Assembly: GCA_014654035.1 (NCBI GenBank)
Contig: JACWDQ010000004.1
Location: 1 to 64,000 of the forward strand
Length of the DNA: 64,000 nucleotides
Reading direction: 5' to 3'
DNA from: Pelagibacterales bacterium SAG-MED19
GTDB lineage: Bacteria; Pseudomonadota; Alphaproteobacteria; Pelagibacterales; Pelagibacteraceae
Positions 18,461 to 27,506 of the stretch are shown here, piece after piece. Both the position numbers and the translations under genes were made by a program. The notes beneath the pieces were generated by a model that made no database searches, was not told the origin of the DNA, and was given only the letters and a program-made list of their open reading frames with translations. Numbering within the stretch: the first letter of the stretch is position 1; each line of letters starts with the position of its first letter.

Positions 18461-19437
18461 CTATTGTCTTTTATAAATTCTCTTAAATTTTTTGCTGGGT
18501 ATCCCATAACTTTAGTGTTGTCAGGTATATCTTTTATAACACCACTACCACCTCCAATTTGAACATTGTTTCCAACTTTTAAATGACCTGAAACACCAGC
18601 CTGTCCACCAATCATAACATTGTTACCTAAAGTGGAACTTCCAGCAAAACCAACTTGACCAGCAATAATACAATTATCACCAATTTTATTATTGTGGGCA
18701 ATATGAACTTGATTGTCCAAGTATGTATTTTTACCAATTATTGTATTTGATAATGAACCTCTATCAATAGTAGAACCACAACCTATTTCACAATTATCAT
18801 TTATTACTACAATGCCAATATGAGGATATCTTATATTTTTATCTTTATTAGGAAAAAAACCAAAACCCTTTTTACCTATAACACATCCATCTAAAATACT
18901 CACATTGTCTCTAATAATTGTATTTCTAATAATAACATTTGAACCAATTGAACAATTTGAACCTATAATAACATTCTTTTCAATGATTGTATTATGACCA
19001 ATTAAACAATTTTTTCCTATTTTAACATTTTTACCTATTAAAACATTATTTCCACACTTAACTTTTTTCTTAAAAGATGTTTTAGAAATATCTTTTGCAG
19101 TTTCGTCAAATTCATCAACAATTGATTTGGGATAAAATTCTTTCGTAATTTTTGCCATTGTCAAAAGAACATTTTTAACAATAATTTTATTACATGTTTT
19201 TGGTAAGAAATGTGAAAGATTTTCTAATGTTACACAATAAGACGCTTCTGTTTTAGAAGCTAAAGATGAATAATTTTTAGAATGAAAAAAAGTGAGATCT
19301 TTTTTAGTAGCTGATACTAAATCGGTAACGTTATTAATTTTATCTTTTTTAAAATTTTCTTTATTTTCGATATTAGTTTTCTTTAGTAATTTTTCTATAT
19401 TGAATGGACCAGCATTTTTAAAAAAAGGATTCGGCAT
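18457..19437 (-). CDS. lpxD: UDP-3-O-(3-hydroxyacyl)glucosamine N-acyltransferase
   Basis: Third acylation step of lipid A. 326 residues. The N-terminal domain (~1-115) recognises the uridine part. A long hexapeptide-repeat beta-helix follows, with the catalytic His region QVHIAHNNKIGDN and GQAGVSGHLKVGNN, and a C-terminal VMGYPAKNLREFIK typical of LpxD. Unusually for this tightly packed unit, a 54-base gap with a hairpin separates it from fabZ. Here fabZ precedes lpxD, whereas the common proteobacterial order is lpxD then fabZ. Confidence 0.95.
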   Translation of the reverse strand: MPNPFFKNAGPFNIEKLLKKTNIENKENFKKDKINNVTDLVSATKKDLTFFHSKNYSSLASKTEASYCVTLENLSHFLPKTCNKIIVKNVLLTMAKITKEFYPKSIVDEFDETAKDISKTSFKKKVKCGNNVLIGKNVKIGKNCLIGHNTIIEKNVIIGSNCSIGSNVIIRNTIIRDNVSILDGCVIGKKGFGFFPNKDKNIRYPHIGIVVINDNCEIGCGSTIDRGSLSNTIIGKNTYLDNQVHIAHNNKIGDNCIIAGQVGFAGSSTLGNNVMIGGQAGVSGHLKVGNNVQIGGGSGVIKDIPDNTKVMGYPAKNLREFIKDNR

Positions 19438-19442
19438 TAAAG

Positions 19443-19467
19443 AATATCTATCAAAATTTTAGATATT
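19443..19467 (-). repeat. 8-bp inverted repeat just upstream of lpxD
   Basis: AATATCTA at 19443-19450 and TAGATATT at 19460-19467 are perfect inverted copies with a 9-base loop, lying 6 bases before the lpxD start codon in the 54-base fabZ-lpxD gap. In the leftward transcript the hairpin has no following U-run, so a terminator is unlikely. A processing or translation-control element is possible. AT-rich context raises the chance level. Confidence 0.4.
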
Positions 19468-19491
19468 TTTTGTATCAACTATTGTTACTAA

Positions 19492-19935
19492 TTATTTTCT
19501 ATCTACTATGGTAGCTGACCATTGAGCATCAGCCATTTTTTTACCCTCTACAAAAGCTTCACCTTTATATTTCCATACTCTTCCATGTGATCTTATAGCT
19601 TCAATTTTTAGTTCTAGTACACAATCAGGTATTACTGGGTTTCTAAACCTTGCTTTTTCAACACTCATTAAAAAAACTAATTTGTTTTCATATGTTTCTT
19701 TGTCTATACCGTGAGCTGTAAGTGCAGCAGCAGCTTGACCAAATGCCTCAACAATTAAAACTCCAGGCAAAACTGGTTCGTCAGGAAAATGGCCTTGAAC
19801 ATAAAACCCATCTTTTTTAACATTCATTATTGCTGTTGCTGAATGAAGTTTCTTAATATCTTTTAATTCGTCAATTAATAACATTGGTTCTCTGTGAGGT
19901 AATAAATCAATTATTTGTGATTTTGTTAAATTCAT
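19492..19935 (-). CDS. fabZ: (3R)-hydroxyacyl-ACP dehydratase FabZ
   Basis: Dehydrates 3-hydroxyacyl-ACP in fatty acid synthesis, competing with LpxA/LpxD for the same substrate. 147 residues, hot-dog fold. LLPHREPMLLIDEL lies at the N-terminus. The active-site pair is His49 (VQGHFPDEPVLPGVL) and Glu63 (IVEAFGQAAA). It lies between skp and lpxD. Confidence 0.96.
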   Translation of the reverse strand: MNLTKSQIIDLLPHREPMLLIDELKDIKKLHSATAIMNVKKDGFYVQGHFPDEPVLPGVLIVEAFGQAAAALTAHGIDKETYENKLVFLMSVEKARFRNPVIPDCVLELKIEAIRSHGRVWKYKGEAFVEGKKMADAQWSATIVDRK

Positions 19936-19937
19936 AA

Positions 19938-20438
19938 TTAGCTTTTATTAAATAAATCAAGAATATCTTTTGTTATATCTAAATTACTTTTTCCAATTAG
20001 TAAGTTTTCTTTTCTCAAAATCATAGATATAGAATTTTCTTTTGAATAAGTCTCTAGAGTACTTTTTAGAGTATTTGCAAATTCATTTTTGTTTTTTTTT
20101 TGAAATTCTATAAGATTTTGATTTTTTTTTGCAATTATTTGATTATAATTTTGAAGATTTGTCTCAAGTTCTTTCAATTTATTCTTAAACTCTTCTTCTG
20201 ATAAAACATTTTTTTGAGCTAATAAATTTTCTTTTTCTTTATCTAATTTTTTTTGAAAATCCTTAAATTCTTTACTAATGATTTTTTGTTTTGCCTGAGT
20301 TTCTTTTATTATTTTTTTACCAATTTTTGAGTTTGCATAAACATAATTTAAATCGATGAATGCAATTTTATCCTCAGCAGATACATTAACAATAACAAAA
20401 AATACCAAAACAAATGTAATAAAAAAATTTTTATACAT
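19938..20438 (-). CDS. skp: Skp/OmpH-type periplasmic chaperone
   Basis: 166 residues: N-terminal signal peptide (about 1-21, ending near SAEDK), then IAFIDLNYVYANSKIGK, a long charged coiled coil (~45-110), and a C-terminal segment that closes the trimerisation domain (ENSISMILRKENLLIGK). The order bamA-skp is conserved in Proteobacteria and fits the job of holding unfolded outer membrane proteins for BamA. Start and bamA stop share one base. Confidence 0.9.
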   Translation of the reverse strand: MYKNFFITFVLVFFVIVNVSAEDKIAFIDLNYVYANSKIGKKIIKETQAKQKIISKEFKDFQKKLDKEKENLLAQKNVLSEEEFKNKLKELETNLQNYNQIIAKKNQNLIEFQKKNKNEFANTLKSTLETYSKENSISMILRKENLLIGKSNLDITKDILDLFNKS

Positions 20439-22693
20439 TAAAAAGTTGTTCCTAAATTAAATCTAAATTTTTCAGTTTTATCAGTTGATTTTTTTTCAAG
20501 GGGTTGAGTAAGTGAGAAACTTAACGGCCCAACTGCTGTCAAAATATCAAGAGCTACACCTGTAGAACTTCGTAATGCAGACGAGTCATTAATTGATTTG
20601 TCGTAATCAACGCCCCACACATTGCCAAAGTCTATAAAATAGGAAAAATCAATATTTTCAACTGTACTTAAGATTGTAGGAATATTGGTAGATAAATTTA
20701 ATGTAGTTATATAATTACCACCTATATAATCATCATTACTATCGACTGGTCCGACCTTACCTTTTTCAAATCCTCTTAATCGTTGATATGGAACATATGC
20801 TCTTTTTGAAATTCTTACATCTGAATCACCTAGAGTGTTAATTGCTTTTAAATATAAACTAGCCTTACCAATCATATCATTTGTTTTGCTTAACTTTTTA
20901 TATTGTGTAAAAATAAATGTATTTGATATCTCATTGTTACCAGAAACAATCGGAACTTCTTGAAAAAAAGTCGTTTTGTTACCTTTAGAAGGTCTAAAAG
21001 AAGAATTTCTTAAATCATAATTTAGTCCATAATTGAAATAAAAATCTTCATAAGTACCTTCTTGTTTTTTTAAATTCGATGAAGCGTTTGTGTTTGTTTT
21101 TAAATCCTCAATACTTAAGTTAACTTCAGGGCTAAAATATAAATTTTCAAATTGTTCAAAAGTTGTACCAAATGAAAAACCTACATTAGAAACTTTATAT
21201 CCAAAATCTGATAAATTATCAGTTGTGGTTGATTCAACAGAGGTAAATAAAGTGTTGTCAGTATAGTTAAAGTTAGGTTTTGCATAAACAAATCTTCCTT
21301 TAACACTCTCCTCAGAAACTTCTAAATTTGTACTTAAATTAATCCCTTTACCTAAAAAATTTTTTTCTTTTATTCCACCACCAATTGTTGAACCAGATGA
21401 ACCTACTCCTGCTCCAAGGGAGATTTCACCAGTTGGTTTTTCCACAACATTTAAATCAATTACTTTAAGATTTTTATCAGAACCATTTTTGATTTCTGTT
21501 TTTACAGATTTGAAGATACCTAAAGATTTTACTCGATCAATAGATTTATTGAAAAGTAACTCATTTAATGGATCACCTTCATCAACGATAAGTTTGTTTC
21601 TTATAACTTCTTCAATAGTTTGAAAATTACCCAAAATATTAATTCTCTCAACGTAAAACTTCTCTGAGTCTACAATTTTAAAATTAAAATTAATCTTATT
21701 TTTTTCTACAACTTTTTCTTCAACTTCAGCTGTTATAAAATCATATAATCTTAAAGATGCTATATTATCAATTTCGTCTAAGATTAAATTTACTTTATCT
21801 AATGAAAATTCTTTTTTACTTATTTTTGAAAAAATTTTTTCTACTTTATCAAAATCATTAATATTATAGTCATCTGGTAAATCTAAGGTAAGTTTATTAA
21901 AGAAATATTTTGAACCAGCATCGATATTAAAAACAAGTTTAAATGAACTTTCATCGTCATTTAATTCAGCAAATGAATTTTTAACTTGAGCTTTGTAATA
22001 TCCTTGGTTTCTATAATAATTTTCAAGTAATCTTTTATCTAGATCAATTAATGATTTATTCAAATAAACTTTATTTGAAACAAATTTCCAAAACTTATGT
22101 TCCTCTGATGCAATAACTTCTAATAATTTTTTGTCTTTAATTTTTTTATTACCTAAAAAAACAATTTCTTTTATTTTAGCTTTACTACCCTGTTCAATAT
22201 TAATTTTTAATCTTACTGAATTAAGATCATCATTTTTATTAATTGAAGAATTTACTTTAGCAAAATAGAAACCATTAACTTTTAAAATATTTTTAATCTT
22301 GTCAATATCCTTATTTAATTGATTTTCTGTAAATGACATTCTATCTTTTAATGTAATTTCATTAGAAATATCTTCGATAAAACTTTTACTTTTTATGCCT
22401 GTAATTTCAATATCCTCAATTATAGGATTTTCTATTACACTAATGGCTAATACTCCATTTTCAAAAGAGATATTAATATCTTTAAAAAAGTTTGTTTCAT
22501 AAAGTTTTTTTAAAGTATTATTTAAATCTGTTGATTCATAATTTTTTGAAATTGAAGTTTCTCCTAAAACTAAAATAGTTTCATTTGAAATTCTTTTATT
22601 CCCTGAAATCTTTATATCTTTAATAACTTCAGCATAACTATAAGAAAATGAAAAACAAACAATTACAATATACTGAATAATTTTTTTAATCAT
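20438..22693 (-). CDS. bamA: Outer membrane assembly factor BamA
   Basis: Omp85 protein that inserts beta-barrels in the outer membrane. About 751 residues from the ATG at 22693. A signal peptide (MIKKIIQYIVIVCFSFSYSYA) is followed by five POTRA repeats (~22-355) and a C-terminal 16-strand barrel with the RLRGFEKGK loop 6 motif and a terminal Phe (LGTTF). An in-frame start 30 bases upstream at 22723 would place ten residues before the signal peptide and overlap dxr, so the downstream ATG is preferred. No rseP gene is found between dxr and bamA, where Alphaproteobacteria usually have it. Confidence 0.96.
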   Translation of the reverse strand: MIKKIIQYIVIVCFSFSYSYAEVIKDIKISGNKRISNETILVLGETSISKNYESTDLNNTLKKLYETNFFKDINISFENGVLAISVIENPIIEDIEITGIKSKSFIEDISNEITLKDRMSFTENQLNKDIDKIKNILKVNGFYFAKVNSSINKNDDLNSVRLKINIEQGSKAKIKEIVFLGNKKIKDKKLLEVIASEEHKFWKFVSNKVYLNKSLIDLDKRLLENYYRNQGYYKAQVKNSFAELNDDESSFKLVFNIDAGSKYFFNKLTLDLPDDYNINDFDKVEKIFSKISKKEFSLDKVNLILDEIDNIASLRLYDFITAEVEEKVVEKNKINFNFKIVDSEKFYVERINILGNFQTIEEVIRNKLIVDEGDPLNELLFNKSIDRVKSLGIFKSVKTEIKNGSDKNLKVIDLNVVEKPTGEISLGAGVGSSGSTIGGGIKEKNFLGKGINLSTNLEVSEESVKGRFVYAKPNFNYTDNTLFTSVESTTTDNLSDFGYKVSNVGFSFGTTFEQFENLYFSPEVNLSIEDLKTNTNASSNLKKQEGTYEDFYFNYGLNYDLRNSSFRPSKGNKTTFFQEVPIVSGNNEISNTFIFTQYKKLSKTNDMIGKASLYLKAINTLGDSDVRISKRAYVPYQRLRGFEKGKVGPVDSNDDYIGGNYITTLNLSTNIPTILSTVENIDFSYFIDFGNVWGVDYDKSINDSSALRSSTGVALDILTAVGPLSFSLTQPLEKKSTDKTEKFRFNLGTTF

Positions 22694-22703
22694 AAAAGAT
22701 GTC

Positions 22704-23867
22704 TTATATACTGAATGAGCCAATTTTTAAACTTACATAATCTCTTAAACGATAAATATCTGCAATGTTTTTAGGCTTTATTTTCTTAAATTTTTGAAAT
22801 TCCTTAAATTTAGAAAAATTATTGATTGCTCTTATAAGTTTTACAAAACTAATCTCTTTTCTTAAAAACTTGTAAACAAAATAATCATTTATAGTAATTA
22901 GTATGGTTTCAAATAAAGAATTTTTTTCAGGTAAATTTGATAATATTTTTACAAGAGGAAATTTTTTTTTATCAACTTCTTTTAATCTTAAATCATTCAA
23001 AATTTTTAAATTTAATGACTCCGTTTTAAGATTTTTAAGGCTTTTAGAATACAAAGAATTATAAATAGGTATTTTCATATTTGGTTCGTGCACAAGGATT
23101 TTACTTAATCCATTTTTAAATCTAATGATTGCATGAACGTATGATTTTGGATGAGTAAGAATTGAAATTTTCTTATAATTTATGTCGAATATTTTTTTTG
23201 CTTCAATTACTTCGAATACTTTATTCATCAATGTAGCTGAATCAATTGTAATTTTTTTTCCCATAGACCAATTTGGATGTTTAAGTGCATCTGTAGGTGT
23301 AACTGTTTTAATTTTACTAGCTGATAAATTCAAAAAAGGACCGCCAGAAGCTGTAATATAAATTTTATCTATCTCATCATTATTTTGATCTTTTATTAAA
23401 GACCAAATAGAAAAGTGTTCTGAGTCCACTGGTATAAAATTTGTTTTATATTTTTTTAACTTTTTTTGAATTATATACCATGCACATATTATTGATTCTT
23501 TATTGGCAATAGCTATTGTTTTTGTTTTTCCAATCATTTCAATTGTTGGTTTTAATCCATCTAAACCTGAAATTGAACTCATTGTATAATCTACTTTTTT
23601 TTTAATAATTTTGTTTAAAGCTGTAAAATTATTGAATATTTTAATATTAGTATTTTTAGTTTTGATTTTCAAATTATTATAACTTTTCTTATCAGTAATT
23701 ATTAAATTTTTTACATTTAATAACTTTGCTTGTTTAAATAGTTCATTACTTTTTTTTTCAGCAGTTAATAAAACTACCTCAAAATTTTTTTTATCTTTAT
23801 TAATTATATTGACTAATGTTTTTCCTATTGAACCTGTTGAACCTAAAATAGCAATTTTTTTTTTCAT
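22704..23867 (-). CDS. dxr: 1-deoxy-D-xylulose 5-phosphate reductoisomerase
   Basis: Second step of the MEP pathway, completing a link with ispDF at the window start. 387 residues. NADPH site ILGSTGSIGKTLVNII at the N-terminus, IANKESIICAW, metal site PVDSEHFSIW, ASGGPFLN, and HPNWSMGKKITIDSATLMNK with the flexible loop. The C-terminal helical domain is Lys-rich, as in neighbouring genes. It shares one base with cdsA. Confidence 0.96.
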   Translation of the reverse strand: MKKKIAILGSTGSIGKTLVNIINKDKKNFEVVLLTAEKKSNELFKQAKLLNVKNLIITDKKSYNNLKIKTKNTNIKIFNNFTALNKIIKKKVDYTMSSISGLDGLKPTIEMIGKTKTIAIANKESIICAWYIIQKKLKKYKTNFIPVDSEHFSIWSLIKDQNNDEIDKIYITASGGPFLNLSASKIKTVTPTDALKHPNWSMGKKITIDSATLMNKVFEVIEAKKIFDINYKKISILTHPKSYVHAIIRFKNGLSKILVHEPNMKIPIYNSLYSKSLKNLKTESLNLKILNDLRLKEVDKKKFPLVKILSNLPEKNSLFETILITINDYFVYKFLRKEISFVKLIRAINNFSKFKEFQKFKKIKPKNIADIYRLRDYVSLKIGSFSI

Positions 23868-24490
23868 TATGATAATTGACCTGTCAAATTAATTAAATAG
23901 AAAATTGGAAAAGCAAAAATCATACCATCTATTCTATCTAACAACCCTCCATGACCAGGTATAATTTTTCCGGTATCTTTAACTTTTGAAAGTCTCTTAA
24001 AATAAGAAATAATTATATCTCCAATTTGACTGACAGTTGAAATTATAATGGTAACTATAAACCACTTTATATCTACTGTATGATTTATAAAGTTCATAAA
24101 AAATGATAAAAAAATTAAACATAGAAGATACCCTCCAATCATTCCTGAATAAGTTTTATTTGGACTTATTTTAGTTAATCTAGGACCTTTAAATAACTTT
24201 CCAAAAACATAACCACCAATATCAGTTGATACACAAACTAAAAGAACAAAAATCCAAAGATGTGCAATAGAAATTTCATAAAAAGTATAAAATGAAAAAA
24301 TTAAAAATAAAGTTCCTAAAAATTTAAACTCAATCTTCTTAACCATTTTGTTCCATTCATAAATAGAAACAAAAAAACAAATTATCGTGAAAAATATTAG
24401 ATAAAAAGAACCTGTCATTATAAAATATAATGCTAGAGGTAATAATATTATTGAACTTAGTATTCTTTTTTGTAATTCTTTATTAATCAT
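23867..24490 (-). CDS. cdsA: Phosphatidate cytidylyltransferase, short form
   Basis: Makes CDP-diacylglycerol from phosphatidate and CTP. 207 residues with about six membrane helices. The CDS signature is intact near the C-terminus: SYFKRLSKVKDTGKIIPGHG, then GGLLDRIDGM. The protein is clearly shorter than common CdsA proteins (about 260-285). The missing part is N-terminal helices, and the start lies at the overlap with uppS, so a longer form is not available in frame. Still probably active, since the catalytic block is complete. Confidence 0.92.
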   Translation of the reverse strand: MINKELQKRILSSIILLPLALYFIMTGSFYLIFFTIICFFVSIYEWNKMVKKIEFKFLGTLFLIFSFYTFYEISIAHLWIFVLLVCVSTDIGGYVFGKLFKGPRLTKISPNKTYSGMIGGYLLCLIFLSFFMNFINHTVDIKWFIVTIIISTVSQIGDIIISYFKRLSKVKDTGKIIPGHGGLLDRIDGMIFAFPIFYLINLTGQLS

Positions 24491-25161
24491 ATTTTACCGA
24501 AATTTCTTTTAATATTTTTAAATTTTTTAATAATCTTATTGTAATCTTTTTCATTAAATTCTGGCCATAATTTATTTTCAAAAAAAATCTCTGCATATGC
24601 CAATTGCCATAGTAAAAAATTACTTAATCTTCTTGTATTTCCTGTTCTTATTAACAAGTCAGGATCTGGAATATTTTTTGTTAATAAATACTTTGATAAA
24701 TTTTTTTCATTAATTTTTTCTTTACTTTTTTGTAAATTTTTAAAAGCATTTATTAATTCAAATTTTGAACCATAATTAAGCGCCAAGTTAATTTGTAATC
24801 TTTTATTTTTTAATGTTTTTTTTTCAGATAAATTTAAAAGTTTATTTAATTTTGGTGAAAAATTCTTTAGACCAATAATCTTTAATTTGATATTTTGTTT
24901 GTGAAGTTCATTTATTCTTTCTTTTAAAAAATTTTCTAATAAATCAAATAAAAAATTAATTTCTTTTTTTGGTCTTTTCCAATTTTCAGTAGAAAACGCA
25001 TATAACGTAAGAAATTTAATTTTGTTTTTTATTGTTTCTTTGATGATTTTTTCGACTGTATTTAAACCTGCTTTGTGACCTGCGTTACGAGATTTTTTGT
25101 ATTTCAAGCCCCATCTTCCATTACCATCCATGATAATGGCTACATGATTTAATGGGTTCAT
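24487..25161 (-). CDS. uppS: Undecaprenyl diphosphate synthase
   Basis: cis-Prenyltransferase making the C55 lipid carrier for peptidoglycan and O-antigen. 224 residues. HVAIIMDGNGRWG (catalytic Asp), GHKAGLNTV, TLYAFSTENWKRP, INLALNYGSKFEL, and DPDLLIRTGNTRRLSNFLLW, in which GNTRR replaces the common SGE-x-R. 4-base overlaps with frr and cdsA. Confidence 0.95.
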   Translation of the reverse strand: MNPLNHVAIIMDGNGRWGLKYKKSRNAGHKAGLNTVEKIIKETIKNKIKFLTLYAFSTENWKRPKKEINFLFDLLENFLKERINELHKQNIKLKIIGLKNFSPKLNKLLNLSEKKTLKNKRLQINLALNYGSKFELINAFKNLQKSKEKINEKNLSKYLLTKNIPDPDLLIRTGNTRRLSNFLLWQLAYAEIFFENKLWPEFNEKDYNKIIKKFKNIKRNFGKI

Positions 25162-25709
25162 ATAGTCATTATTTCTTTTTCTTTTGATGAAACTTTATCA
25201 TCAACAATTTTAATATGATCATCGGTTATTGTTTGAACATTTTTTTCGAAAGATTTTTCTTCATCTTCTCCAATTTCTTTAGATTTTAATAATTTTTTTA
25301 ATTCTTCATTTGCATCTCTTCTAATATTTCTAATTGAAATTTTGCATTTCTCACCCATAGATTTAATTAATTTTTTTAATTCAGTTCTTCTCTCTTCATT
25401 TAATTCAGGTATTGGTAATCTAATTAATTGTCCATCGATTTGTGGATTTAATCCTAATTCTGATTTTTTTATAGCTGCATCAACTAAAGGTACATTATTT
25501 TGATCCCAAACTTGAATATTAATTGTCCTTGGTTCTGGAGTCGTAATACTTCCTATTTGATTGATAGGCATTTGTTGTCCATAAACATCGACTCTCACGA
25601 TATCTAACATTGATGCGTTGGCTCTTCCTGTTCTAAGTGATGAAAGTTCTTTAGAAAATACTTCAATGGCTTTGTCCATTTTAAGGCTATGCGATTTTTC
25701 ATCAAACAT
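25158..25709 (-). CDS. frr: Ribosome recycling factor
   Basis: Splits post-termination ribosomes with EF-G. 183 residues, the standard length. Typical blocks are SLRTGRANASMLDIVRVDVY, GSITTPEPRTINIQVWD, and the C-terminal RRDANEELKKLLKSKEIGED. It directly abuts tsf. The uridylate kinase gene pyrH that normally stands between tsf and frr is absent. Confidence 0.97.
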   Translation of the reverse strand: MFDEKSHSLKMDKAIEVFSKELSSLRTGRANASMLDIVRVDVYGQQMPINQIGSITTPEPRTINIQVWDQNNVPLVDAAIKKSELGLNPQIDGQLIRLPIPELNEERRTELKKLIKSMGEKCKISIRNIRRDANEELKKLLKSKEIGEDEEKSFEKNVQTITDDHIKIVDDKVSSKEKEIMTI

Positions 25710-26561
25710 TTATTCACCTATTTTAATTCTGCTAAACTCCTTGATTTTTAAATCATTAATAGCAAGTTCTTTTAATATATCCTGAACTTTTTTTTTTGGT
25801 TCCATAACCCACGCTTGTGTTAGTAAAGCATTTTCTTCTTTAAACTTATTCATCTTACCTAAACTTATCTTTTTAGCAATATCTTCTGGTTTTCCTGAAT
25901 TTTTAAGTTCTTCAGTAACTAATTCCTGTTCTTTATCAATAATTGCTTTATCAATTGAACTTGAGTCTAGTGCCAATGGATTTGAAGCAGCTATATGCAT
26001 TGACAATTGTTTGCCAAAAGTTTTTATTTTATCTGAGCTTTCTTTAGTTTCCAAAGATACTACTACAGCTAATTTTGCTAAATTATCTTTTACAACAGTA
26101 TGTAAATATTGATAATTTAAACTTGAAGAATTTATAATAGTTTTTGTTTTACCAATTGTAATTTTTTCACCAATCTTTGCAATTAATGATACAAGAGTTT
26201 CTTCAACTGTATCTCCATTTTTCATCTTAGATTTTTTTAAATTTTCGACATTTGAATCATTTTGATTATTCAACTCACTTAATTCTTTTACAAATTTTAT
26301 AAAATCATCATTTTTTGCTACAAAGTCTGTTTCACAATTTACTTCAATAATAGATGTTTTTTTTTCATCACCGCTAATTGCAACAACACCCTCTTTTGCA
26401 TCTCTAGACATTTTTTTAGAAGCTTTAGAAATTCCTTTAACCCTCAAAATTTCAACTGCTTTATCTAAATCTCCATTAGATTCTTTTATTGCTAGATTAC
26501 AATCTTTAAAACCAGCTCCTGTTGCTTCACGAAGTTTTTTAACTTTTTCTATATCACTCAT
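25710..26561 (-). CDS. tsf: Elongation factor Ts
   Basis: Nucleotide exchange factor for EF-Tu. 283 residues. The N-terminal UBA-like domain reads [15 protein letters not shown]. The EF-Tu contact motif is [15 protein letters not shown], and the core subdomains follow with [12 protein letters not shown]. It directly follows rpsB with no spacer, so the two are almost certainly co-transcribed. Confidence 0.97.
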   Translation of the reverse strand: MSDIEKVKKLREATGAGFKDCNLAIKESNGDLDKAVEILRVKGISKASKKMSRDAKEGVVAISGDEKKTSIIEVNCETDFVAKNDDFIKFVKELSELNNQNDSNVENLKKSKMKNGDTVEETLVSLIAKIGEKITIGKTKTIINSSSLNYQYLHTVVKDNLAKLAVVVSLETKESSDKIKTFGKQLSMHIAASNPLALDSSSIDKAIIDKEQELVTEELKNSGKPEDIAKKISLGKMNKFKEENALLTQAWVMEPKKKVQDILKELAINDLKIKEFSRIKIGE

Positions 26562-27377
26562 TTAATTTAACTTTTCATCTTTTTTATTTGAAAATTTATT
26601 TTCTAATTTATTTCTATCAATTTCAGCTATTGTTTTTGTCTTATCTGTTTTTGTTTTTTTTTCTACAACTTTTTTAGTTTCAATTGATGGTGCAGCTTTT
26701 TTTGCAGTAACAATAGTTTCTTTAATTAAGTTACAATATAAATCTATAGATCTTCTAGCATCATCATTTCCAGGTATCGGAAAATCAATACCGTCTGGGT
26801 TGGAATTACTGTCTAGAATTGCAATAATTGGTATTCCTAGTTTTACAGACTCTTGAATGGCTAATGATTCATAGTTAGTATCTATTATAAAAACTAAATC
26901 TGGAACTTTTTTCATTTCAGAAATTCCTCCAAGAGATCTTTGTAATTTATCTTTTTTTACACTCATTTTTAAAAGTTCTTTTTTGGTAAAACCTCTGTTT
27001 TCAGATACTAAGTCAGTTTGTAATTTTTTAAGTTTTTTAATTGAATTTGAAATCGTTCCCCAATTGGTAAGCATTCCACCTAACCATCTATAATTTACAA
27101 AATATTGATCTGTTTCTTTTGCAACTTCTGCAATTGCTTCGGAAGCTTGTTTTTTTGTTGATACAAATAAAATTTTTCCATTATTAGCTATTGTTTCATA
27201 AACTTTTTCTAGAGCAATCTTGGTTAGCTCAAGAGTCTGGGTAAGATCAATTATATGAATGGAGTCTCTTTTCCCAAAAATATATTTTTTCATTTTTGGA
27301 TTCCATCTTAAAGTCTTATGACCTAGATGAACGCCTGCTTCTAATAATTGTTGTATTGTAACGTTAGGTATCTTCAT
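26562..27377 (-). CDS. rpsB: Ribosomal protein S2
   Basis: 30S subunit protein uS2. 271 residues. N-terminus [20 protein letters not shown], then [19 protein letters not shown], the coiled-coil hairpin, and [18 protein letters not shown]. The C-terminal ~45 residues form a Lys-rich extension ([15 protein letters not shown]). The first gene of the unit that runs to lpxB, preceded by a 129-base leader with potential structure. Confidence 0.97.
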   Translation of the reverse strand: MKIPNVTIQQLLEAGVHLGHKTLRWNPKMKKYIFGKRDSIHIIDLTQTLELTKIALEKVYETIANNGKILFVSTKKQASEAIAEVAKETDQYFVNYRWLGGMLTNWGTISNSIKKLKKLQTDLVSENRGFTKKELLKMSVKKDKLQRSLGGISEMKKVPDLVFIIDTNYESLAIQESVKLGIPIIAILDSNSNPDGIDFPIPGNDDARRSIDLYCNLIKETIVTAKKAAPSIETKKVVEKKTKTDKTKTIAEIDRNKLENKFSNKKDEKLN

Positions 27378-27506
27378 ATTTTTTCCCGGTTAAGCCACCA
27401 CAGTAATTTCCAATAAAGGACCGGAGGTATAAAACCAACAACTGTGTGCGTGTTAATTTAATTTGTGAAATACTTACAAAAAATTTATTTAATAAACAAG
27501 TAAAAA
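27378..27506 (-). promoter_or_regulatory. rpsB leader with interlocking inverted repeats (candidate pseudoknot)
   Basis: This 129-base spacer between rpsB and the preceding dnaE stop holds no gene. In the leftward RNA, CACAGU (27446-27441) can pair with ACUGUG (27404-27399), and CCGGU (27424-27420) with ACCGG (27390-27386). The two stems interleave, which is the geometry of a pseudoknot, and the second ends 8 bases before the AUG. In E. coli S2 is known to repress its own rpsB-tsf mRNA through the 5' leader, so an S2-binding element is a reasonable hypothesis. The rpsB promoter should lie in the AT-rich distal half. Confidence 0.5.

Noticed and set aside
19460-19471. T-run after the fabZ-lpxD hairpin as a terminator
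   Set aside because: The T-run is on the plus strand, where no gene is transcribed toward it.
22694-22723. Longer N-terminus of BamA
   Set aside because: Ten residues would precede a normal signal peptide and overlap dxr; the ATG at 22693 is preferred.
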